From Cryptomeria japonica (taxonomy: Eukaryota; Streptophyta; Pinopsida; Cupressales; Cupressaceae), in the NCBI RefSeq assembly GCF_030272615.1, contig NC_081415.1:260838425-260902424 (forward strand): a DNA stretch of 64,000 nucleotides. Direction: 5' to 3'. The notes under the pieces are model-generated. The model was given only the letters and a program-made list of their open reading frames with translations, was not told where the DNA came from and searched no databases. This document shows positions 14,001-24,556 of this stretch, piece after piece. How positions within the stretch are numbered: position 1 is the first letter of the stretch; each line of letters starts with the position of its first letter. The position numbers were made by a program, and so were the translations under genes.

Positions 14001-14695
14001 ATTTGCTTGTAGATATTGTCGGAGAGGATTTGCGGCCAATCAAAGTATTGTTTCCCTATTAAAATAGTTCTCATGAATTGGAACATCCAGGGATTAAAAT
14101 GCTTGCAATCCAGCTTGTGAAAGGCCCTGCTAAGAATAATGATTAAATCTCTTTGAGGCTCTTTGAAATCATCCCTCAGGATCTCCATTGCCTTGAGACC
14201 TGTCTTTCTTTCTTCTTCCAACCAATTTGTATTCATGTGCCTCTTACTGGCTGATATTTTGTCATTTTATGCCTTTAAGGCCTCTTCTTCGATTAACAAA
14301 AATATCTCCTCCTTGGTTGGGATACCAAAAACAAACCCCAGCATGTCTAGAGACAAGTCTATGACTATTTTTCCTTGTACATCTGTGCACTTTCTAGTCT
14401 CTAGGTTATAAAATGGGGCAATGGTCATTATGAACTCCGGTGCCTGCAATGACTATGGAAAGGCAGTAGCTTCAACTAGGCCAGATCTCTTGATTCTCCT
14501 GTGGAGGGCCTCGAGACTAGGTTTGTCCAATTGAGCCTTGATATCCTCAATTTCTATATGTTCGATTTTGGTATGGGTGAGCCATCTGACTTGATCTTCT
14601 AGCTTTGAAACATAGACCTGTCCTTGATAATGGTATTTCATGGTGGTTGGGATTCTGTCAATTTCTTTGCCTCTTTTGTTGGAGGATGAGTCCAT
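11068..14695 (-). pseudogene. LORF copy A: about 1200-codon reading frame inside the LTR, decayed
   Basis: The frame starts at an ATG at 14695 (MDSSSNKRGKEI) and ends at TAA 11070-11068. Function is unknown. The N-terminal third (14695-13913) has a conserved core around FIMTIAPFYN...VIDLSLDMLGFVFGIP. A second conserved block (13577-13296) contains GYFACSK and LEDFWANLQDSVEVREK. Then come a basic, Ser/Thr/Pro-rich linker (13154-12680), an acidic stretch (12423-12088) and a helical, coiled-coil-like C-terminus (12084-11068). In-frame stops occur (for example after codon 80) and the frame shifts between 13913 and 13577 and between 12680 and 12423. The same order of blocks is found in the gene at 62101-58652. 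It lies in gag-pol sense, downstream of the LTR TATA box. Confidence 0.75.
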
Positions 14696-14759
14696 CTAAC
14701 CACTCAAACCTGCAAGTGGAACACAAATCCTCAGTCTTTGATAATAATCATTAAAGTTG

Positions 14760-15090
14760 ATTTACTTTGGGACTTTAGGGTCCCGAGGTCTAGGGCTAGG
14801 CACAAATGAAGAAGGCCCGGAACTCCGGGGTTCCAGGGTTAAATTGTGTGCAAAAGGAATTCTGGAACTCTAGGGGTCTGGGGTTCCGGGGTTCGGTTAA
14901 ATGGAAGCCACCCAGAACTCTGGGGGTCTAGGGTTCCTAGCTTAGGTTAAACGGGAGCCACCCATAACTCCAGGGATCCAGGGTTTTGGGCTTAGGTTAA
15001 ATGGAAGCCACCCGAAACTTCAGGGGTCCGGGGTTTTGGGCTTAGGTCAAGCCAGCTATCCAAAACTTCATGGGTCGGGGGTTCCAGGCT
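14760..15090. repeat. U3 tandem array 1 of BigLTR LTR, period about 51 bp
   Basis: The unit contains GAAGCCACCC, then a near-palindrome of the form GGAACTCnGGGGTnnGGGGTTCC, then GGCTTAGGTTAAA. The CCACCC starts fall at about 14907, 14958 and 15009. The same array in the right LTR is split at 38851/55429 by TatR, whose target duplication CCACC is part of the unit. Confidence 0.8.
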
Positions 15091-15327
15091 TAAAAACTAG
15101 GGCACACAAATAGAAAACAAATAGAAACCAACAACCAAAACAAAACGAGGAGGAAAGAAAAAAAACCAAACTAAAAACCACCAAAATGAGCAAGAAAAAT
15201 CACCAACCTAGTGAATCCAAATGCCTGAAAAATGCCAAGCAAAGCTCAGAAGTCCAGAGGTTCGCGACTTGGAGCTAGCAAGGAGGAGCTCTGAATGCAC
15301 AAATGAAATTTAAAAGTCCATTATCCC

Positions 15328-15338
15328 TATTTATAGCT
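15328..15338 (-). promoter_or_regulatory. TATA box of BigLTR LTR
   Basis: The minus strand reads GCTATAAATAG, and the matching site in the right LTR is at about 55799-55809. It is about 475 bp into the LTR and about 630 bp upstream of the LORF start, in the same sense. Transcription starting here would place LORF ahead of gag on the genomic RNA. Confidence 0.55.
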
Positions 15339-15364
15339 CATCCAAACCTCATCCGTATGATTGC

Positions 15365-15735
15365 TTTAAACACAACCTCGGGACTCCAAGGTCCGAAGGT
15401 TCTAAGCTTGACACAAGAAAAGGAACACCCCACCCTGGAACTCCAGGGGTCTGGGGTTCCAAAGCAAGGAAAAGGAGGCTCCACCTCGGGACTCTAGAGT
15501 TCCGAGGAAGAAGACGCAAAACCTCGAGGCTCTGAGATTCCAAAGTTTGAGGTCAAAATCAAAGAAAATAAAAAGGGACCTCGGGGCTCCAGGATTTCGA
15601 AGTTCCGAGGTCAAAACCAAAGAAAAGAAAAAGGGACCTCGGGACTCTGGGACTCAGAAGTTCCGAGGTCAAAAACCAAAAAAGAACAAAGAGACCTCGG
15701 GACTCTGAAGTTTCGAGGTCAAAGGATAGAAAAAA
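15365..15735. repeat. U3 tandem array 2 of BigLTR LTR, period about 60 bp
   Basis: The unit has the form GGGACCTCGGGACTCnGG..., TTCCGAGGTC and then AAAACCAAAGAAAAG, repeated about five times with variation. Its CCTCGG...CCGAGG arms can pair. The array sits at the very start of the LTR in element sense, where enhancer repeats often occur. The right LTR copy is at about 55850-56215. Confidence 0.7.
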
Positions 15736-15933
15736 AGAAACAAGAAACAAAAAGGGAACCCAAATTTTGACGCAAGGAGACTAATGGGGAAATAGATATG
15801 CAAGGCATAACAAATGGCGACTATCTGGGAAAAATGACTATAGGCAATTTAGAACTTCAGAATCTCTGATTAACTTGACACATAAGGCTATTATCATTCG
15901 AAAGGATGTATAAGAGTAAAAGATGAGTGAACC

Positions 15934-17107
15934 TGTTGGGTCTCAAATCAACAGATTGGATAGGTTCTAAGGAAATGCCAACTCCTATGATCAAACCCTC
16001 CAATTGACTTGGCCAACTTATAGAGTGAACCTATTTGGTTGCTAACTCTCTCACTTTAGGCTCTGCAGGACCTAGGCGGGTATACCTACTCACTAGTTGT
16101 TCCTTCAACTAATGCTTTTTATAGCAGATTTAGTGTCTTAATCTGATATCTCCTAGTCTCAGAATGGCATAAGTTTCTTAAATAGACTGATTTCAGATGT
16201 GTGTATTGATCTATGTATCTTACAAAAGTATATATGTTACACTTTGGCTAAATTACCTACTATACCTACTCTACTAATCCTAATGCTTAAAAGTAAAGGG
16301 TAATTGGTATGGTTAAAGGGTTTGTTTACAAATGACCAGTGCCTTTCCTCTTATTTGGGCTACAGAGTCTTATATTTCTTCAGGACTTATTGTGTAAACT
16401 TATGAGACAATTTTTAAACCCACCCCTTTTGGTAAGTCTATTAGTTACTGTTTCTTATGAGCTCTATTTTGATGTTTATATTGTAAACCGCTTGAATGAG
16501 TTTAACCCTAACTTTAAGAGACCATCCAAGGAAGAATTACAACAAACAATTACAATTCACAAGTAAATCCTTTTGATCCAAATCTACAATATGAAACACA
16601 AAACTTTACTGGAACAACACAAATAACCTTATCTCCTTTAGATAATATCACAAGCAACTACCTTCTGGAAATATGTTAACTCTCAACACATATGAGAAAG
16701 AAAATGCAACCAGTTATTTTTGATAAAAAATTTAAAAGTACATAATTTGCCTCCACTTTTTGTCTCTCTCTTCATTCTTTTTTTTTACATTTTACATCAC
16801 ACATATATATGTGTTTGAATGGTTTTCATACCCCTTTGGGTGAAAAGACACCCCCATTTTAAATAAAAATAATTCCAAATCCCGAAATTGCCTTAGTTTA
16901 TGTAATTAATTGTCACTTTACAAGTTGTTTGGGCATATTAGAGGTATTTTAAGGCTATTTTATGGGTATATAATGGATAAATGGTCTTTAAATGATGAAA
17001 ATACCCCCTTTGGTGCTTCACACTCCATTTTTTATGCCTATTATTGTGTTTATGTTATGGTTTCATATTGTGCAACAAATATAAAATATATTACTTGTAC
17101 CTATTCA

Positions 17108-17173
<66 letters not shown>

Positions 17174-17250
17174 ATATATATTTAGAATTTTTCTTGCTCC
17201 TTGTCTTGGAATTTGGAATTCTAAAAATTGCAAATTTTAGGGTTCCAACA
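15934..17250 (-). repeat. 3' LTR of the gag-only element
   Basis: This is the left copy of the LTR pair. It includes an (AT)n/(GT)n/(GTAT)n tract at 17109-17185. Reading frames over that tract (repeats of Tyr-Ile or Cys-Val) are artefacts of the repeat. Confidence 0.9.
17109..17185. repeat. (AT)n(GT)n microsatellite in LTR
   Basis: A run of about nine AT units is followed by about 18 GT units and then GTAT/AT units. The matching tract in the other LTR (20156-20281) has lost the pure GT run and expanded AT and GTAT. The two LTRs were identical at insertion, so the difference arose afterwards. Confidence 0.95.
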
Positions 17251-17329
17251 GTGGCTCTGTCTGGGATGGATGCCCCTTGTGGGCATAGCAAGAATTCAGA
17301 TCTCTGGTAGAGCAGACCATGTGCCTAAT

Positions 17330-18838
17330 TCATTGACCTGTTTTGGTGGCCTCAAGCCCAAAAACTGAATACCAATTCTTTCCTCTATCAAACATCTGAT
17401 TCTCATCATGAAGTAGTATAAAAATTTTGAAATTAGTGATATCACCTGATTGGCAATTCCTGTCATAAGATGCATTATCCATCCTTATTTTATAAGAATT
17501 CTTTATTTCACCTGGATTACCATTATCCCCTATTCTATGGGAAATGATAATTATACTTTTACAAAAGTTTGCTTCTTGTGGCATCCGCATATTCTTCATC
17601 TCTATTTTATTGGAATGTTGCATATTATCTAACTGGTACTTCTTTTCACCTTTTATTTTATCTCTATGTGATGTACCTTCCTTTTGTAACTCTCTTACAT
17701 TTGTGGTCCTTTTATCATGTGACTTAGTCATATTATTACCCATGTTGTCTTCACACATGTTTGTATTGTCCATACTGTCTGAAATTTTTTCTTCATCATA
17801 TAAAGGATTTGAGAATACATGAAAATCCTTTTCACACATACCATGGCAGTAGGGAATATGATTTTCCTCTATCACTTCATCACATAAGGGGTTTGAAAAC
17901 ATTTGAAAGCCATTTTCAAATTCACATACCTCCTCTTTATCAATTGTATCATCAAGGTACTCAGGTATGGATTCACTCTCCTCATGACTAGTACAATATT
18001 CTTCATCAATGTTAGCAACAATTTCTTCAAGTTCTGACTTGTACTCACAAACATCATCAATTGCTTCTTCATCAGATGGGACTTCCAAAGGGATTACTGA
18101 TTCTTCTATATAATCATCTTCATTTGCATCTCTTATGTTGATGTTACTCGTCTCACGCAAATCATGTATTTTTTTATTCAATTCTTCAAGAATTGAACAT
18201 GCTGATTCCAAACTGTCAGACCCACATTCTCTCACGATCAATTCCTCCAGTATAGCTGAATTAAGTTGTGTATTATCAAGCATTTGGAAATAAGTCACCA
18301 TTATTCTGCCAATCAATTTTTCTATAGATTCACCTTCCTTTCTTCTTATGTTGTAGATTGCATTGCCACAATCATAATCCGATTGAATCTGATTTTGGTA
18401 TGGATAACCAATTGAAGGGCTAGTGACTGAAGTGTTGTCCTTGATTACACCATAGAATTCTTCCATGAACCACCACTCAAGTTCTTCCCATGATGAGATA
18501 CTTTGTGGGGGTAACAAGCTGAATGACTGCTCTGCAACATCCTCCAATGTTAGCACAAACCATTTCATGATCGTTTCTTCTGAGTAGATTCTGAAGGTCT
18601 CAATAAACCAATAAAATGATTTTAGATGCCCAATTGGTGATTCTCTTTCATCTCCATGGAACCTCGGCATATAGATCTTCAACTCACAGGGAAATGCATT
18701 TGGATACTCAGGGATGTTACCGAAATCCAATGGCTTAAATCTTCTTGGAATATTCCAATCTCTTTGTGGTTGTGGTTTTCACTGTGCATATTTCTTTTCT
18801 GAAGATGCTTCTTCATAAAAATATGGATATTGAAACAT
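17330..18838 (-). pseudogene. gag: gag of the gag-only element, one early in-frame stop
   Basis: The most likely start is the ATG at 18838 (MFQYPYFYEE). A TGA interrupts the frame about 22 codons in, and from there to 17330 about 480 codons are open. The capsid core is recognisable: a PRFHGDE motif, then about 60 residues later a block with SISSWEELEWWFMEEF, as in Ty3/gypsy gag. The C-terminal half is very acidic (many Glu/Asp) with Met/Asn/His-rich stretches and no zinc knuckle that I can see. Apart from the one stop (CGA to TGA is the simplest explanation) the frame is well preserved, which fits the low LTR divergence. Confidence 0.75.
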
Positions 18839-18961
18839 ACTGAATGCTACTGATCTTTTTCATTTAATTTTCATTTTTACAGAGTCGCCACCTCTTTCAT
18901 AGAGGACATAAGTTATTTCTTTCTTTTGAGTTCTCTCCCACAACAGAGTTTTTATAATTCT

Positions 18962-18979
18962 TCCCAGCAGAGTCGCCAA
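18962..18979 (-). promoter_or_regulatory. Primer binding site of the gag-only element
   Basis: The minus strand reads TGGCGACTCTGCTGGGAA two bases inside the LTR end. This is the PBS form commonly seen in plant Tat/Ogre elements. A second GTGGCGACTCTG occurs about 70 bases further in (near 18893). Confidence 0.85.
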
Positions 18980-18981
18980 TT

Positions 18982-20154
18982 TGTTGGGTCTCAAATCAAC
19001 AGATTGGATAGGTTCTAAGGAAATGCCAACTCCTATGATCAAACCCTCCAATTGACTTGGCCAACTTATAGAGTGAACCTATTTGGTTACTAACTCTCTC
19101 ACTTTAGGCTCTGCAGGGCCTAGGCGGGTATACCTACTCACTAGTTGTTCCTTCAACTAATGCTTTTTATAGCAGATTTAGTGTCTTAATCTGATATCTC
19201 CTAGTCTCAGGAATGGCATAAGTTTCTTAAATAGACTGATTTCAGATGTGTGTATTGATCTATGTATCTTACAAAAGTATATATGTTACACTTTGGCTAA
19301 ATTACCTACTATACCTACTCTACTAATCCTAATGCTTAAAAGTAAAGGGTAATTGGTATGGTTAAAGGGTTTGTTTACAAATGACCAGTGCCTTTCCTCT
19401 TATTTGGGCTACAGAGTCTTATATTTCTTCAGGACTTATTGTGTAAACTTATGAGACAATTTTTAAACTCACCCCTTTTGGTAAGTCTGTCAGTTACTAT
19501 TTCTTATGAGCTCTATTTTGATGTTTATATTGTAAACCGCTTGAATGAGTTTAACCCTAACTTTAAGAGACCATCCAAGGAAGAATTACAACAAACAATT
19601 ACAATTCACAAGTAAATCCTTTTGATCCAAATCTACAATATGAAACACAAAAATTTACTGGAACAACACAAATAACCTTATCTCCTTTAGATAATATCAC
19701 AAGCAACTACCTTCTGGAAATATGTTAACTCTCAACACATATGAGAAAGAAAATGCAACCAGTTATTTTTGATAAAAAAATTTAAAAGTACATAATTTGC
19801 CTCCACTTTTTGTCTCTCTCTTCATTCTTTTTTTTTAACATTTTACATCACATATATATGTGTTTGAATGGTTTTCATACCCCTTTGGGTGAAAAGACAC
19901 CCCCCTTTTAAATAAAAATAATTCCAAATCCCGAAATTGCCTTAGTTTATGTAATTAATTGTCACTTTACAAGTTGTTTGGGCATATTAGAGGTATTTTA
20001 AGGCTATTTTATGGGTATATAATGGATAAATGGTCTTTAAATGATGTAAATACCCCCTTTGGTGCTTCACACTCCATTTTTTATGCCTATTATTGTGTTT
20101 ATGTTATGGTTTCATATTGTGCAACAAATATAAAATATATTACTTGTACCTATT

Positions 20155-20236
<82 letters not shown>

Positions 20237-20349
20237 ATATATATATGTATGTATATATATATATGTATGTATATATATATTTAGAATTTTTCTTGCTCCT
20301 TGTCTTGGAATTTGGAATTCTAAAAATTGCAAATTTTAGGGTTCCAACA
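18982..20349 (-). repeat. 5' LTR of the gag-only element
   Basis: This is the right copy of the LTR pair, 1368 bp. The length difference from the left copy is mainly in the AT/GTAT tract at 20156-20281. Confidence 0.9.
20156..20281. repeat. (AT)n/(GTAT)n microsatellite in LTR
   Basis: Alternating AT runs and GTATGTAT blocks. It lies at the same LTR position as 17109-17185. Confidence 0.95.
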
Positions 20350-20891
<542 letters not shown>

Positions 20892-22477
20892 TGTACGTTA
20901 GGAAATAGGAAATCATCACAAGACAAGAGAAACATATTCATCAATCATTGTCTAATCACGAAAGGCTAGAATGCAATGAATCTATCCTAAACAACATTCA
21001 ATAGAGACATGAAATCAAAAGCATACAAAACTAAATACTATGCAAACCAGATGATGATTTGAATGCTTCTTCCATGCGGCTCCATTGTTCTTCTTTCCTC
21101 TTCAAATAGTTTTTATTGTGGATCTCACCTACTAGTGCATGATCATGATTGAAAGCAAGTAGACAAGATTATTGATCAAGAGTACTAGAAATGTGATTGT
21201 TTTGACACAGCGATTATTTCGACAAAGTAATTACCAAATTATTAGGCTTTGATTGACGAAGATCATCCAATTTATAGATAAATTGGAGATAGGACAAATT
21301 AGCATGAAATTGATATTTTGGCAATTGAGTTCAAAAATGGCACAATTGAGTGGAAAAGGAAGGTTATGACACCTTCTATGTCATGAATTATGACATATTT
21401 CCAATGCAATGGTTAGAGAACTAGGACCTTATGACATCTTGCTATGTTAAGAGTATGACACATGAAGCACAAAAATAGGGAGAACTAGAGACAAGTTAAT
21501 TAGGTGAAATTGCAATTAGGAAATTAGAAAAAAAAAGGTGGAAATTAGGAATTAGGAAATAATGAAATTAGAAATTAGGAAATTGATGGAAATTAGAAAT
21601 TTAGAGAATTAGAAATAATGGAAATTAGAAAATTAGGTAAATTAATTAATAATTTGTCATTTATTAATTAATTCACAAAAAGGGAAAATTGATGAAAGAT
21701 TAGAAAATTAGGTGAATCAATTAATAATTTTTCATTTATTAATTCATTCACAAAAAGAGGAATAATTAGTTAGCCAATCAAATGAAACATTTAATTGCGA
21801 CACGAAGACCTAGGATAAATAAATTAATTATTTAATCCTAGAGGAAGAAATGACACACAAGGTTAAATGATTAAATCACAAAAACCCTAGAAGATAAATT
21901 AGCAATGCGAAAATGACAATTAGGTCTTGATTGAAGATAATTGATATCGATCATGATTCTGATTAAATGATTTGATTGATAAATACGCCAACTGACGAGG
22001 AACAATGGCAAATTGATCCAAATTGACATAATTGAGATAGACAAGGATCAATGACGAATCGATCGCAAAATGATGAGATCGACAAGAGGACAAGAATCGA
22101 TGACAAAATAGCTTGCAAGACGACAAGATTGAAAATGACCACGATTGATGACAAATTGATCGCAAGATGACAAGATTGAAAAGAGGACAAAACCCTAATT
22201 AGGATTGACGATGTCCAAAATGATAACAAATTAGCACGCACCTTGATGCAACAAAATAAGATTGATCAAAATCATGACTGGATAATGTTGTCGACAAGAC
22301 CAAATTTGAGGACGAGATGATTGAAGAATGTAGAAGAATGACTCGATGCTCGCAAATGATAAAAATCAAGCGCGTGACATAGGAGAAATGTTAATGTGAC
22401 GCAAAAACCTAAAATGAGGCAATGCGCAAATGTTAAAGTATGACTTCGCAAGCGTTGACCATTTTTAGGTGCCTACA
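20892..22477 (-). mobile_element. Solo LTR (1586 bp) with perfect target duplication
   Basis: The plus strand starts TGTACGTTAGG and ends TTTTTAGGTGCCTACA. In minus sense it begins TGTAGGCACCTAAAAA, which resembles the TatL/TatR LTR start (TGTAGACACCTAAAA), so it is probably a related Tat-type LTR. It is flanked by GCCTT at 20887-20891 and 22478-22482, a perfect 5-bp duplication. There is no internal region, consistent with LTR-LTR recombination. The interior is rich in degenerate GATCGA/GACAAG and AATTAG repeats (about 21530-22250). Confidence 0.88.
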
Positions 22478-22949
22478 GCCTTGACTTTGGATTTTTCACT
22501 TGAAAACTAGTTTATCTGATATCTTATAAAAAATTCTGATGTATCTTAATGTGATGTTAGTGCGGAGTTTATCAAGCTAGCCTTTTCCAATTGAAAGTCA
22601 AAACTCAAATCACATTTAAATGATTATATACCACTTTGAACGAGTATAGACAAAAGTTTCAAAATTAACCAAATGACAATGAGTCATAAATAGCAGAGAG
22701 TCGAAGTCTCTCAGAATTTGGCAAGATGTTATGCAAAGGATACCTTCCTTTTATAATCTTTGAGAACAAATTATGCATATCCGAACCCAACAAACAAACA
22801 AACAAACAAAACAAAAAGGGAAACAAGCACGCAGCCAAAAAAAACAAAAACACAGCAAACACCAAGCAAAACAAGAAAGAAAATAGCTAACCTACTATAT
22901 ACAACAAGCCAAGCTTCACTGAGGATTAATCAAAATAATTCTTGAGGAA
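22478..22949. other. BigLTR region just downstream of integrase
   Basis: Non-coding, with a short (CAAA)n-like tract at about 22785-22825. No gene supported. Confidence 0.6.
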
Positions 22950-24166
22950 CTAACCATTGACAGGCAATGGTACCAATTCTCCAGTCAAAGAGATTAACCT
23001 AAAAGTGTTCTCGCCTAAAATTTCAGCTATTTGGTAAGGACCTAACCACAATCTTTCAAACTTGTGATGATCACCTTTCTTCTCCCTGGCCTTGTCCCAT
23101 AACAGGACTAGGTCAGAGATCCGAAAAGATTTCACCTTGGCCCTTTTATCAAACCATCACTTAACAACGGCTTGGTGCTTGGCAAAGTGTTGTAGAGTAT
23201 TAATCCTTTTTCATCAAGTCTTAAGAAATTTAACAGGCAAACCTCTACCTGATCCTCAATGTCAAGTTCTTTCATTAATTGGAGGACCGGTATTTGCAAA
23301 TTGATTAGGAAGACAGGGGTTTTTCCATAGACAAGGTAATATGGGGAAGTTCCCAAGGTAGCTTTTACTCTGGTTTGATCAGCCCATAAGGCGTATCTTA
23401 ATTGATTATGCCAATCCCTGGGGTTTTTCTCAAGTAGCTTCTTGATGACATCTAGGATGTTCTTGTTCATGGATTCAACTACTCCATTACCTTGTGGATA
23501 ATAGTTGGATGAAAATTTTAATATCACTTTATATCCGTATGAGCATTGCATCAACTGTGCAGAAGTAAAAGCAGGACCATTGTCACATACCAAAGCGATC
23601 GACATACCAAACCTGGTGATGATATGCTCTTCAATAAACTTCAAGACCACCTCAGCAGTAGCATTCTGGCATGCAATGGCTTCTGTCTACCGTGTACAAT
23701 AATCTGTCGTAGTAAGAATAAACTTATGTCCTGCAGATGAGTTAGGATTAATAACACCTACGCAATCTAGTGCCCATCGAGCGAAAGGTCTTACCTCAAA
23801 AACTGGTTGGAGAGGCATAGCGGGATGTCTTTCTCTAGAGGCTGCAATTTGGCATGTATGGTAGTGACGAACATGCTTTTGAGTATCCTTAAATATGCTA
23901 GGCCAATAATATCCAGCCTTCAAGATTTGATGTGCAGTGGCATCCGCTGACCCATGACCTGTACCATATTTCCCATGAAATTCCTCAATCATATCATGGG
24001 CATCATGATGATCAAGACACCGAAGGTAAATACCTTCATAATTTTTTCTATAAAGTGTCAAATCCTTGATCATATAATTGGCACTTTTGAGCCTTAATGC
24101 TCGTCTTTGTGTGGTTGTCGACCCCTCAGGACACCTATTATTCAGCAATATAAATACCAAATCCAT
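22950..24166 (-). pseudogene. int: BigLTR integrase
   Basis: This enzyme inserts the cDNA copy into the genome. The N-terminal zinc-binding region (about 24060-23880) keeps the histidines (FHGKYGTGH) but has HTCQ where CxxCQ is expected, so one zinc cysteine is missing. The catalytic core follows: the first Asp in WALDCVG (about 23770), then CDNGPAF (about 23590) and the Glu in NGVVES (about 23475). The tail includes LVLLWDK and GPYQIAEILG (23110-23010), a typical C-terminal DNA-binding region without a recognised chromodomain. A stop or frame break falls at about 23690-23650 and a frame change at about 23135. Confidence 0.85.
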
Positions 24167-24241
24167 GTACCAGGGGTCCTAAGTGAATGACTTCAACGTA
24201 TACTGTTGGCACTAGATTTGAGGGATGTCGATCGCCATGGC

Positions 24242-24556
24242 CTAAGACAATCCTTGGCCTCGGACCAACTTCATTGGATGCATCTCTAAACCAAATTCTT
24301 TCAATATTGTCATCCATTTCCCTCGACGTTCTCCCATCTCGAACTGCATGAGTAGTGACTTCACTGCTTGGTCAAGGACAATCACATAAATTTTACTCCT
24401 CAGGATGTAATGCCTAAACTTCTTGACTATTCTTACCAATGCAAAGGCCTGTTTTTCAAGAGCAGAATATCTAACCTCAGCACTTTTGAAAGGAGAGCTC
24501 ATAAATGCAATAGGCTTCTCATACCCAGCTTGCCTCTGCATCAAAACAATCGCTCC
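24242..24556 (-). pseudogene. BigLTR RNase H of the gypsy type (after RT)
   Basis: This domain directly follows RT in the same frame. The conserved block SAEVRYSALEKQAFALV, then KKFRHYILRSKIYVIVLDQ, corresponds to the usual gypsy RNase H segment (YS..EKE..A...A..KFR.Y). It degrades the RNA strand of the RNA-DNA hybrid. A stop separates it from RT (about 24557), and the first catalytic Asp region is eroded (FYIYSFALLH). Confidence 0.8.

Larger units (their letters stand above)
10021..15812 (-). repeat. BigLTR 3' LTR (left copy), containing a reading frame
   Basis: In element sense the LTR starts at 15812 with TGTTATGCC. It continues with two GC-rich tandem arrays (15735-15365 and 15090-14760) on either side of a TATA box (15338-15328), then the LORF reading frame (14695-11068) and about 1 kb of AT-rich tail ending ...TCAACA at 10021. 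The tail (10021-11067) holds no gene that I can support. The copy at 29776-56301 is collinear throughout. Confidence 0.9.
15934..20349 (-). mobile_element. Gag-only LTR retrotransposon nested in BigLTR
   Basis: The LTRs 15934-17250 (1317 bp) and 18982-20349 (1368 bp) run TGTTGGGTCTC...GGTTCCAACA and are almost identical outside a dinucleotide tract. The flanks GAACC (15929-15933) and AAACC (20350-20354) match at 4 of 5 bases. The 1.7 kb interior encodes a gag protein only, on the minus strand, with a PBS next to the right LTR. There is no protease, RT or integrase, so it must depend on another element for those functions. Confidence 0.9.

Noticed and set aside
15303-15750. Pro/Ser/Arg-rich frames on both strands in the U3 array
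   Set aside because: The array periodicity creates open frames in several phases; none is conserved as protein between the two LTRs.
10021-15812. Left and right 5.8 kb repeats as a segmental duplication instead of LTRs
   Set aside because: TG...CA ends, gag-pol between them and near-matching 5-bp flanks fit an LTR pair; lengths agree after removing nested elements.
17044-17310. Frames with Tyr-Ile or Cys-Val repeats at the LTR microsatellites (also 19959-20400)
   Set aside because: Products of AT/GT tracts in the LTR, different between the two LTR copies.
22665-22945. Phe-rich and Asn/Lys-rich frames downstream of BigLTR integrase as an env-like gene
   Set aside because: Short, generated by A-rich and (CAAA)n sequence, no signal peptide plus transmembrane arrangement typical of an env-like protein.
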